A stretch of 64,000 bases of DNA from Nitrosopumilus sp. b1 (GTDB taxonomy: Archaea; Thermoproteota; Nitrososphaeria; Nitrososphaerales; Nitrosopumilaceae). Positions 45,074 through 52,835 of this stretch are shown piece by piece. The translations under genes and the position numbers were made by a program. Numbering within the stretch: the first letter of the stretch is position 1; each line of letters starts with the position of its first letter. Where the stretch lies: assembly GCF_014078545.1 (NCBI RefSeq), contig NZ_MU078719.1:62001-126000 (forward strand), written 5' to 3'. Under the pieces are notes generated by a model. That model did not search any database, had not been told where the DNA came from, and saw only the letters and a list, made by a program, of their open reading frames with translations.

Positions 45074-46607
45074 CTATCGTGAAATGTATGTATCTGAAGC
45101 ACTAGAGCATGTGGAAATTATCAATGATGCCTTGCTAAAGCTTGAAGAAGAACCTAACGTTAGAGAGCATTTAGATCTAATTTTTCGCTCAGCGCATACT
45201 ATCAAAGGAATGGCAGCTACTATGGGGTATGATCAAACTCGTGAACTATGCAAAAACATTGAAAATATTTTTGATAATATTAGAAAAGGAAAATCAAAAC
45301 TCACTCAAAATCTTGCTAGTGCACTCTTCAAATGTGTTGATTTGCTTCAACAATTCATCTCTGATGAGAACAAAAAGGCAGATCTTGCTCCATATCTTAA
45401 CATGCTTGAAAATCCTGACTCTGCACAAAACATAGCATCAACAGATTCTGTATCAAGCAAATCCCCTACAATTCGTGTCAAAATGTCAGATCTTGATTCG
45501 CTGGTAAATCTAGTTGGTGAACTAGTCATATCAAAAATGCGTATGGAGAAAATTGTAAACCAAAATCACTCAGAAGAATCGCGACAGATAATGATGGAGC
45601 TTGATAGGCTCATCACTGATTTACAATATCAATCGATGAAGATTAGATTAGTACCAATTGATCAAATCTTTAGTCGTTTTACTAGACTTGTCCGTGACAC
45701 CTCAAAATCTCTAGGCAAAGAAATTGAGCTAGACATGAAAAGTGGAGGCATTGAGCTTGATAGAACAATTTTGGATTCAATTACTGATCCACTATTGCAC
45801 ATACTTCGAAACTGCGTCGATCACGGACTTGAAACCCCATCTGAAAGAACCGCAGCTGGCAAACCCCCTTCCGGGACTATCTCATTGACTGCATCCAGAG
45901 TAGGTGATCAGATTGAGATTAAGATACAAGATGACGGTAGAGGAATTAATCTTGAGCGTCTCAAAAATAAGGCCATAGAGAATGGTCTGATTTCTGCTAA
46001 AGATGCAAAATCCATGAGTAAGGAGGAGGCAATTGCGTTACTAGGAACACCTGGACTATCAACTGCAAAAGAAGTCACCGATATCTCAGGCAGGGGCGTT
46101 GGCATGGATGTTGTGATTAGGCAGGTAGAAGAGGTTGGAGGCAGTGTGAAAATTACGACAGAGGAGGGAAAGGGCACATGCATGACACTCACCATTCCAC
46201 TGAGCGTATCAATAATGGGAGGATTACTTGTAAATGTCTCAAATCAAAAATATGTTCTACCACTATCTAGCATTACAACCACTGTCAAAATTCCACGTGA
46301 GAAAATTCAAAGCGTTCATGGAATGAATGTCTTCCAGCTACGAGATGATGTGGTACCATTGGTTAACGTTGCAACATTATTAGGAATTCAAAATGATGAA
46401 AACACGACTAAAGAAACTCTTACTGTTGTTATAATAAACAAAAATGGAAAGCCATACGGCTTGGTAGTTGACTCCTTTGATAAAAAGCAAGAGATAGTTG
46501 TAAAGCGCTTAACTGATACTTCTAGTTCTTCTGATTCATTTACTAATGCTACCATATTGCCTGATGGACGTGTTGCACTAATTTTAGATCCAGCATTATT
46601 AGTATAG
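45060..46607 (+). CDS. cheA: Chemotaxis histidine kinase CheA
   Basis: 515 residues: Hpt domain with phospho-His 46 (RSAHTIKG), short linker without a P2 CheY-docking domain, dimerisation helices (about 137-205), ATPase domain (HILRNCVDHGLETPSERTAAGKP, DDGRGI, GRGVGMDVV) and CheW-like end domain. TTG start 14 bp inside cheB, chosen because of the strong AAGGAG; the longer frame from 44964 only reads through cheB in another frame. Confidence 0.94.
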   Translation: MSENNYREMYVSEALEHVEIINDALLKLEEEPNVREHLDLIFRSAHTIKGMAATMGYDQTRELCKNIENIFDNIRKGKSKLTQNLASALFKCVDLLQQFISDENKKADLAPYLNMLENPDSAQNIASTDSVSSKSPTIRVKMSDLDSLVNLVGELVISKMRMEKIVNQNHSEESRQIMMELDRLITDLQYQSMKIRLVPIDQIFSRFTRLVRDTSKSLGKEIELDMKSGGIELDRTILDSITDPLLHILRNCVDHGLETPSERTAAGKPPSGTISLTASRVGDQIEIKIQDDGRGINLERLKNKAIENGLISAKDAKSMSKEEAIALLGTPGLSTAKEVTDISGRGVGMDVVIRQVEEVGGSVKITTEEGKGTCMTLTIPLSVSIMGGLLVNVSNQKYVLPLSSITTTVKIPREKIQSVHGMNVFQLRDDVVPLVNVATLLGIQNDENTTKETLTVVIINKNGKPYGLVVDSFDKKQEIVVKRLTDTSSSSDSFTNATILPDGRVALILDPALLV

Positions 46608-46617
46608 GAGCTTTTTC

Positions 46618-47325
46618 TTGACGCAGTTAACAAAACTAGAGCCAGATGAAATTACAAAACTAGAAAATACATTCAATGAATACATCACAGCAAAGACCTC
46701 TTCTGCATTATCCACCTTATTTTCAGAATCAATTTTTCACAAAGTGAAGATACTTGATGATGGAATTTGTAACATAAAAGAGACTAAAATTCCTGGTGAT
46801 GAGATAAAGATGTGCGGAATTAGCCTCAACGGAAAGGGCGACACACACATTGAAATTTGTTATACAATCAAGATAAAACATGCAAAAAAAATTGCCGCAA
46901 AACTCCTTGATCAGCCAATCGATGAGCTAGATGACCTAAGTACGTCTGCAATACAAGAGGTGGCAAACATCATGACTGGCTCATTTTTTAATGCAATGTC
47001 AAGTTGCACAGGATTTAGAGTAGAGTTATCCACACCTGATTTTGCAAAAGGAGAACTTCCATCATTGGTGAGCGTCTGTGCAAAAAACATCGCAAACCAA
47101 ATTGATACTGTAGTGATTACCGATGCAGAGTTTGTGGGAGAAGAAAGCGGAATAAAAATTCACATGATGATCTTGCAGGATATTCTTCATATACGGGAAT
47201 TACTAAAACACCAAAATTCTAAAAATTCTGTAGAAAAACACGAGGAAGAATATTTTATTGGAGGCCAAAACTCTGAGCTTGATTCACTTGTAGAGGATGC
47301 CTTAAAGGAGGAAAAATCATGTTAG
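46618..47325 (+). CDS. cheC: CheY-P phosphatase CheC
   Basis: 235 residues. The second active-site motif AIQEVANIMTGSFFNAM (ExxN) is intact; the first, expected in the N-terminal helix, is not recognisable (FNEYITAKTSSALS). CheC-type proteins dephosphorylate CheY-P. TTG start with weak SD. It overlaps cheR by 7 bp. Confidence 0.85.
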   Translation: MTQLTKLEPDEITKLENTFNEYITAKTSSALSTLFSESIFHKVKILDDGICNIKETKIPGDEIKMCGISLNGKGDTHIEICYTIKIKHAKKIAAKLLDQPIDELDDLSTSAIQEVANIMTGSFFNAMSSCTGFRVELSTPDFAKGELPSLVSVCAKNIANQIDTVVITDAEFVGEESGIKIHMMILQDILHIRELLKHQNSKNSVEKHEEEYFIGGQNSELDSLVEDALKEEKSC

Positions 47326-48152
47326 CTAATGTCACTTTTTCTGAAAAAGAGATCTCTCTGATCAGGAATATCATGAAGGATAATGTGGGCATTGATCTCT
47401 CTGATTTCAAAATACCCTTCATATCAAGGAGAATTAATGCAAGAATGCAGCTCAAGGGAGTTAGAGAAGGCTCAGAATATGCCAGACTGTTAGATGAGGA
47501 TCCTCTAGAGCCACTTAACCTATACAACTCCTTATCAATCAATGTAACAAAATGCTTCAGAGATCCAAACGTATGGGAAACTTTTCGCGCAAACATTCTT
47601 CCATCAATGATTCAAAAAATTGGTGTCAACGAAACCATTCGAGTTTGGAGTGCAGGATGTGCAACAGGTCAAGAACCATACAGCCTTGCAATAATGCTCA
47701 ATGAAGCAATTGGAGCCAAAAAAATTCATTTCAAAATTACCTCTACTGATATGAATAGGGTCTCAATTAGTATTGCAGAGACTGGAAAATATGATCCAAA
47801 AAGTCTTAGTAACATTCCGACTGAACTATTTCCTAAATACTTTCAAAAATTAGATGATGAACTCTACCAAGTAAGAGATGTTATAAAACAAAATGTTGAT
47901 TTTATTGTAGGGGATGTAAGTTCCGTTGACATTGATTCAATGGATCTTATTATGTGTAGAAATTTACTAATCTACTATAGTCGCGACGCTCAAGAATTAT
48001 TATTCAAAAAATTCCATAAATCATTGAAACAAGATGGGCATTTGATTTTAGGAATGGATGAATCTATGCTAGGGACCATCGGTACTAGTCTATTTCTTCC
48101 ATTATATCCAAGGGAGCGAATTTACACCAAAGCAAAGGAGGATTTATCTTGA
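47319..48152 (+). CDS. cheR: Chemotaxis protein methyltransferase CheR
   Basis: 277 residues: helical N-terminal domain, then the SAM-binding domain (RVWSAGCATGQEPYSLAIML) and LIMCRNLLIYY, as in CheR. Methylates MCP glutamates, opposing CheB. Strong GGAGG before the ATG, inside the end of cheC. Confidence 0.94.
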   Translation: MLANVTFSEKEISLIRNIMKDNVGIDLSDFKIPFISRRINARMQLKGVREGSEYARLLDEDPLEPLNLYNSLSINVTKCFRDPNVWETFRANILPSMIQKIGVNETIRVWSAGCATGQEPYSLAIMLNEAIGAKKIHFKITSTDMNRVSISIAETGKYDPKSLSNIPTELFPKYFQKLDDELYQVRDVIKQNVDFIVGDVSSVDIDSMDLIMCRNLLIYYSRDAQELLFKKFHKSLKQDGHLILGMDESMLGTIGTSLFLPLYPRERIYTKAKEDLS

Positions 48153-48206
48153 ACTTGACTATGTTTTCAAAAATTCCAAAAAATTCGTTTATGAATTTTT
48201 TCAAAA

Positions 48207-48226
48207 TGTATGTTCGCTCTGGACAT
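48207..48226 (+). promoter_or_regulatory. Motility dyad, cheY promoter
   Basis: TGTATG-TTCGCTCT-GGACAT, 6 nt, GGATAT (48233-48238). The next ATG (48263) is 36 nt after the dyad and belongs to a mini-ORF. Confidence 0.7.
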
Positions 48227-48262
48227 ACTCAGGGATATTACTTTAATTCAGGAACAAAAGTA

Positions 48263-48286
48263 ATGCGAGGATTGTACCATGAGTAG
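48263..48286 (+). CDS. Leaderless 7-codon mini-ORF overlapping cheY
   Basis: MRGLYHE then TAG. The start sits at the predicted transcription start, and the stop lies inside cheY (ATG 48279). Same arrangement as at cheB, but very short. Confidence 0.3.
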   Translation: MRGLYHE

Positions 48287-48659
48287 CCGTGCTCCTAAGT
48301 TTCTCATAGTTGATGACGCATCATTTATGCGAACATTACTCAAAGATATTGTAAAAAAGAACGGTTTGGCAGGGGAGATCTTAGAAGCAGGTGATGGAGT
48401 TGAAGGTGTCAAAGCATACCAACAACACAAACCTGATCTTGTTACAATGGATGTAAACATGCCAAGAGCAGACGGCATTCAAGCTTTGCGTGCAATAATG
48501 AAGATAAATCCAGCAGCAAAAATAGTCATGGTGACCTCTGTTGAACAAAAAGACATTGTCCAGGATGCTATGCGTCTTGGGGCAAGGGATTATGTTGTAA
48601 AACCATTTGATCGTTCTGCAGTACCATTGGTTCTAAACAAAGTTCTAAGACAGAGATAA
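48279..48659 (+). CDS. cheY: Chemotaxis response regulator CheY
   Basis: 126-residue receiver: acidic pair VDDASFM, phospho-Asp in VTMDVNMPRADG, Thr/Ser in MVTS, Lys in VVKPF. Complete active site. It carries the signal from CheA to the archaellum motor. The archaeal adaptor CheF is not seen in the window. Confidence 0.94.
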   Translation: MSSRAPKFLIVDDASFMRTLLKDIVKKNGLAGEILEAGDGVEGVKAYQQHKPDLVTMDVNMPRADGIQALRAIMKINPAAKIVMVTSVEQKDIVQDAMRLGARDYVVKPFDRSAVPLVLNKVLRQR

Positions 48660-48767
48660 TCAATACCAAAAGGACCCTTGAATCCTTTGTATGTGCCAAA
48701 TTGGATCTAAAAACTTGGTAAATATGCCTGATATTTTATAGAATAAGCCCGTTCAGGGCAATTGGGC

Positions 48768-48893
48768 ATGATGGAGGGGTACTCTATTTATCGAGAAGGC
48801 AGTATGGAATTGACACATTATTGTGTCTTAGAATTTCTAATCACTGTAAAACTTTCTTCCAGCGTGCACTGGAGGAAAGTTTTTGGCCAGTAA
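48768..48893 (+). CDS. Leaderless upstream ORF (41 aa) overlapping the YVTN propeller gene
   Basis: ATG (also ATG at 48771) about 30 nt after a TATA-like ATATTTTATA (48731-48740). 41 codons, TAA at 48891-48893, past the TTG of the next gene in another frame. Ribosomes translating it would melt the hairpin that hides the next gene's SD. Coding not proven. The 223-bp gap also has small stems GCCC/GGGC (48747-48759) and GACACA/TGTGTC (48812-48827). Confidence 0.4.
   Translation: MMEGYSIYREGSMELTHYCVLEFLITVKLSSSVHWRKVFGQ
48848..48883 (+). promoter_or_regulatory. Long hairpin sequestering the SD of the YVTN propeller gene
   Basis: 15-bp stem: 48848-48862 pairs with 48869-48883 with a single G-T pair, loop CGTGCA. 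The SD GGAGG (48871-48875) is fully inside the stem, and the TTG start (48883) is at its foot. A likely translational switch. Confidence 0.65.
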
Positions 48894-50730
48894 TACTAGT
48901 GGCTTTTCTGAAAGAACTGTAATTCTTTTAGTTATCGCTGGAATCACTGCAACAATTTCTGGTTCTTACTTTGTATTCATGGATGCATCTGGTGAGAATG
49001 CTGGAGTAAATGTTGGTGAAGGACCGCGTGGTCTTGGAATCAACCATTACACAAATACAGTTTATGTTGCAAATTATGTTTCAGATACAATTTCAGTAAT
49101 TGATGGGCAAACAAACACTGTTCAAGATACAGTTGAATTAGATGGAGGACTACTTACAGGAGGAGCCGCAAGAGTAGCGGTAAACCCATACAACAATCTA
49201 GTCTATGTAACACAAAGATTTACCGATTCTGTATCAGTAATTGATGGCCTAACAAACAATGTTGTGGCAACCATTCCAGTACAAAGTGGCCCGTGGGCAA
49301 TTACGATTAATCCTAACACAAACTTTGTTTACACAACAAACCTCTTCTCAAACACTGTCTCGGTAATTGATGCAAGTACAAATCAAGTTGTAAAAACAAT
49401 TCCAGTTGGTAGTGGTTCATGGGGAATTACAGTCAATACTAATACCAACATTGTATATGTTGCAAACAGTTTGTCCAATACTATGACAGTCATTGATGGA
49501 AATACAAATACAAAAATTCAAGAAATAACGGTTAACACGGGACCATGGGGAGTTGATGTAAACTCATTTACAAACAAAGTTTACGTTACCGGATGGGATT
49601 CCGATAAAGTTACCATAATCGATGGAAACCTCAATAAAATTGAGAATTCTATTGTAGTTGGCTCAGGCATATGGGGAATTGCTGTAAATCCACTGACAGA
49701 TTCCATATTTGTTGCAAATGAGAATACTGGCACAATTTCAGTCATTGATGGTCAAACAAATAAGATATCCAATGTAATTCAGACAGATATTGCTCCTAGA
49801 GGAATTGCCGTAAACCCATTTACAAATCAGGTCTACATGACTAATCTCTTTTCAAATTCAATATCGATGGTAGAAGGACCTTCAACCTCAATTGATGTTG
49901 ATGCCTTGCTTCGAATCTTAAACCAAATACAATCAAACCATAATCTTGATTCAGATATACTGTATCAGATTCTTGAAAATACTGCCTTACATTATGACAC
50001 AGATGACCAAACTCTGGTATCAATAGTACGGGGAGTAACAAATGGATTTGGTAACATTGACTCTCAGACGTTATCACGTATCATTGAAAAACGTGATTTT
50101 GGTATTGAAATTGATGCAGAGGCATTTGAGGAAATCTTTGATAATCTTGATTCTCAAAATGTCATCAATACTGAAAAAATTGACGCAATATTACAAAATC
50201 TATCTAATAATGAAAACATCGACTCTGAGGCAATCTTTTCTTCATTAGAGGAGATCCTACTTAGCTATGAAAAAATTGATCCTGTTACACTTGGAGTGAT
50301 CTTGGAAAAAGTTGACATTAACAATCAAATCAAACCTGATACAATAAAAAATATTCTAGATAATCTTGAGCTGAATCAAAGCGTTGATTCCTTGGTGTTG
50401 GCGGATGTACTAAACGGCTTGATCTATAATGATGAGATGTTCAATGGTGCAGAACTAGACATTGATGCAGTGGCTATAGCGCTATTCAATGAGTTTGAAG
50501 AAAATGATTCAGGAGGACAGCTCAACCCTGATGAGGTGCCGCTCTGGCCAAAGATAATTGCCGTTCACTATTCAGGTGGAGACATTGCAGAGTCTGATCT
50601 AAAAGATGTCTCAATTGATTGCAGCCTTGATGCATTTAAGAAGAATTTAGACTTTAACAACATGGATAACCTCTTTAATCTCTGGGCGTCTTCACTGCCA
50701 CTGTGTGCCATGGGGTATCCTGGCTCCTAA
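48883..50730 (+). CDS. Surface YVTN beta-propeller protein, 615 aa
   Basis: N-terminal membrane helix (about 10-28), then seven YVTN-type blades (about 40-335) with the repeat NPxTNxVYVTNxxSNTVSVIDGxTN, and a helical C-terminal half (about 340-560) rich in DSxxLxxILExL units. Probably an outward-facing, membrane-anchored binding protein. TTG start behind an SD hidden in a hairpin. It follows cheY but shows no motility dyad. Confidence 0.8.
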   Translation: MASNTSGFSERTVILLVIAGITATISGSYFVFMDASGENAGVNVGEGPRGLGINHYTNTVYVANYVSDTISVIDGQTNTVQDTVELDGGLLTGGAARVAVNPYNNLVYVTQRFTDSVSVIDGLTNNVVATIPVQSGPWAITINPNTNFVYTTNLFSNTVSVIDASTNQVVKTIPVGSGSWGITVNTNTNIVYVANSLSNTMTVIDGNTNTKIQEITVNTGPWGVDVNSFTNKVYVTGWDSDKVTIIDGNLNKIENSIVVGSGIWGIAVNPLTDSIFVANENTGTISVIDGQTNKISNVIQTDIAPRGIAVNPFTNQVYMTNLFSNSISMVEGPSTSIDVDALLRILNQIQSNHNLDSDILYQILENTALHYDTDDQTLVSIVRGVTNGFGNIDSQTLSRIIEKRDFGIEIDAEAFEEIFDNLDSQNVINTEKIDAILQNLSNNENIDSEAIFSSLEEILLSYEKIDPVTLGVILEKVDINNQIKPDTIKNILDNLELNQSVDSLVLADVLNGLIYNDEMFNGAELDIDAVAIALFNEFEENDSGGQLNPDEVPLWPKIIAVHYSGGDIAESDLKDVSIDCSLDAFKKNLDFNNMDNLFNLWASSLPLCAMGYPGS

Positions 50731-50770
50731 AACTGACAGTCATATATCCAATGAATTGATAATGTGAGTA

Positions 50771-51478
50771 TTGAGCATCAAGACTATTCCGATATTTCCA
50801 TTAGATCTAGTACTATTTCCTGGTCAGGAATTACCGCTTAGAATTTTTGAGCCGCGATACAAGCAGCTAGTAGATGACTGCATGCTAGGCGATGGTCAAT
50901 TTGGCGTATGCTTGATTGATGACTCTGCAAAAATTCAGGGATGGCAGGCACCACATAGCATTGGAACCATAGCAAAGATCACAAAATGCCAAGACATTGA
51001 CATTGCAGGAAGACATCTTTCCATAGAGACAGTAGGAAGGGGCAAGTTCAAGATTAGAAAGATAATCGAGCCTGCAGTATCACTACCATATGACTATGAT
51101 CCAAACTCCGAAGAAGGATTAGAGAGAATGGGACAATTACATGAAAAAATTGGAATCAATGAAAAACTCTACATCCGCGCTGAGATCCAAATGATTCCAG
51201 AGATAACTGAAACGATAAAGCTTGATCAGTGGAAGGAACTAGTGGAGTTGTGGAAAGAAAAGATCATCTTGCAAGCACTGCCACGTGTTCTAAACCCGTT
51301 TGATCTTGATCAAATTTTGGTAAAATACAGTTTGATATCTGAAATACCGACAATTGATTATGTATACTCACTTGCCGCATTGGGTGCTGCAAGTCCCAAC
51401 GAATTACAACCGCTTCTTGAGACAGACAATCTGAATGATTTAATACAAAAGGTAAAAGAGCTATTCCAGAGGCGATAG
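50771..51478 (+). CDS. Lon N-terminal (substrate-binding) domain protein
   Basis: 235 residues starting IPIFPLDLVLFPGQELPLRIFEPRYKQLVDDC, the hallmark of the LON substrate-binding domain, without the ATPase or protease parts. Such stand-alone proteins may bind unfolded proteins. TTG start. Its stop lies one base before the TTG of the next gene. Confidence 0.85.
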   Translation: MSIKTIPIFPLDLVLFPGQELPLRIFEPRYKQLVDDCMLGDGQFGVCLIDDSAKIQGWQAPHSIGTIAKITKCQDIDIAGRHLSIETVGRGKFKIRKIIEPAVSLPYDYDPNSEEGLERMGQLHEKIGINEKLYIRAEIQMIPEITETIKLDQWKELVELWKEKIILQALPRVLNPFDLDQILVKYSLISEIPTIDYVYSLAALGAASPNELQPLLETDNLNDLIQKVKELFQRR

Positions 51479-51479
51479 C

Positions 51480-52835
51480 TTGAATCAATTCATTACTCTT
51501 TTAGCAGTGTCAATAGTACTTTTTCCACTAGTACCACAAGTGTTTGGTCATGGATTTGGACTAGATACAATCTCTGATGTGACAATTGCTGACAAGAAAT
51601 TATCAATTACTATAGAAATGCCAACTGATTTTGATCCTGAGAAAGATGCACAACTAACAATCACTGCAATCGATCAAAAAAGTAAGGAACCTGCTCAAAA
51701 TGTTACGTTTCTCGTAGGACTATTTCATGACGATGAAATGATTTTTCGAAATTATTTCTTTGCACCAAATGGTGTGTCAACTATAATTCTAAATCCTACA
51801 GATGATGAAAATATCAAAATTACTGGAAACCAGGATTCTCTTTTGGGTGCATGGCATGGTACAGACTCACAGCCTGTCACCATTAGCGGTCCAGTATTCG
51901 AGTCAGGAGGATTATACCAATTTGAGATTGAGATTAGAACAATTGATGAGCCAACAAATATCATTGAAAATGAAAAGACCTATTCTGCAGATGTTAGTGT
52001 CATAGAAGTAAGTACTCATCCACAAAAGGACAGTAACGGTAATGACGTAAATTTTAGGATGAAATCATACTTTGATAGCATCACTGAATTCAGATACGAG
52101 CCTGAAAACGACCTAGTAGAGTTTGAGATGCCCTTTGACTGGAGTGATAGTGCCATCTCACACATTCCTGTAGTTCATGAAGAAGTTCACTTTCCAAAGG
52201 ATTTTGTCGAATTTTGGAGTCCCAGCTATGTCGGTAAAGTAAACGATGTTGAGCTATTCAAATCATCAATTACCATTGATGACTATACAGAGGAGGATGA
52301 GAGAATTGTTCATTTTGTCTTACTTGGGGATCATTTGAAATACGTAAAAAATGAAATGCAAAAAAACAAGCAAGAGATTCCTGACAAGATGATCTTTTCC
52401 TTAACGAAAAGTGAAAAGTCTGCATTCCCTATGATAGCAATGACAAAAAATGAAGAGCTGCAAGTTGATCTATCCTGGGATCCTCCTGAGATAAGCCCCG
52501 ATCAAAAAACAAAATTTGTGTTTACCATACGTGATGGAAGAACTGGTGAGCCAATGAGACAATCAACATATGATTTTGTAATTATTCAAAATGGAAACGA
52601 AATTCATAGAAACAGCGGAAATGCAGCTGTTGGAGGTGCATTTGAAGACTATACATTCTCAGAAGACCAGACAGGTCCAACCATAATTCGATTTGAAAAC
52701 ATTAGAAACACTGGATATGAAACAGAATTTGGAGTCGTTGTCGTTCCAGAGTTTGGAGCTTTTGCAGGATTAGTTTTGTTAGCATCTTTGTTGCCAATTC
52801 TAGTAATTAGTCGAAGGTTGAAACGTTTATTCTGA
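51480..52835 (+). CDS. Secreted surface protein with PEFG sorting signal, 451 aa
   Basis: Signal peptide predicted to end VFG/HGFG. A beta-rich body, then VVPEFGAFAGLVLLASLLPILVISRRLKRLF, a PEFG-type C-terminal sorting signal (thaumarchaeal archaeosortase substrate: PEFG, helix, basic tail). The middle (FDSITEFRYEPENDLVEFEMPFDW) resembles the protein at 58246, and the last domain resembles the cupredoxin protein at 60962. The end overlaps the convergent CopC/CopD gene by 9 bp. Confidence 0.75.
   Translation: MNQFITLLAVSIVLFPLVPQVFGHGFGLDTISDVTIADKKLSITIEMPTDFDPEKDAQLTITAIDQKSKEPAQNVTFLVGLFHDDEMIFRNYFFAPNGVSTIILNPTDDENIKITGNQDSLLGAWHGTDSQPVTISGPVFESGGLYQFEIEIRTIDEPTNIIENEKTYSADVSVIEVSTHPQKDSNGNDVNFRMKSYFDSITEFRYEPENDLVEFEMPFDWSDSAISHIPVVHEEVHFPKDFVEFWSPSYVGKVNDVELFKSSITIDDYTEEDERIVHFVLLGDHLKYVKNEMQKNKQEIPDKMIFSLTKSEKSAFPMIAMTKNEELQVDLSWDPPEISPDQKTKFVFTIRDGRTGEPMRQSTYDFVIIQNGNEIHRNSGNAAVGGAFEDYTFSEDQTGPTIIRFENIRNTGYETEFGVVVVPEFGAFAGLVLLASLLPILVISRRLKRLF

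Noticed and set aside
39297-48659. Complete archaeal chemotaxis set.
   Set aside because: CheD, the archaeal adaptor CheF and the prepilin peptidase ArlK were looked for and not seen in the window, so the set is incomplete here; they may lie elsewhere.
48660-48882. Known riboswitch in the leader of the YVTN propeller gene.
   Set aside because: Several stems are present, but none matches a riboswitch class I can recognise.
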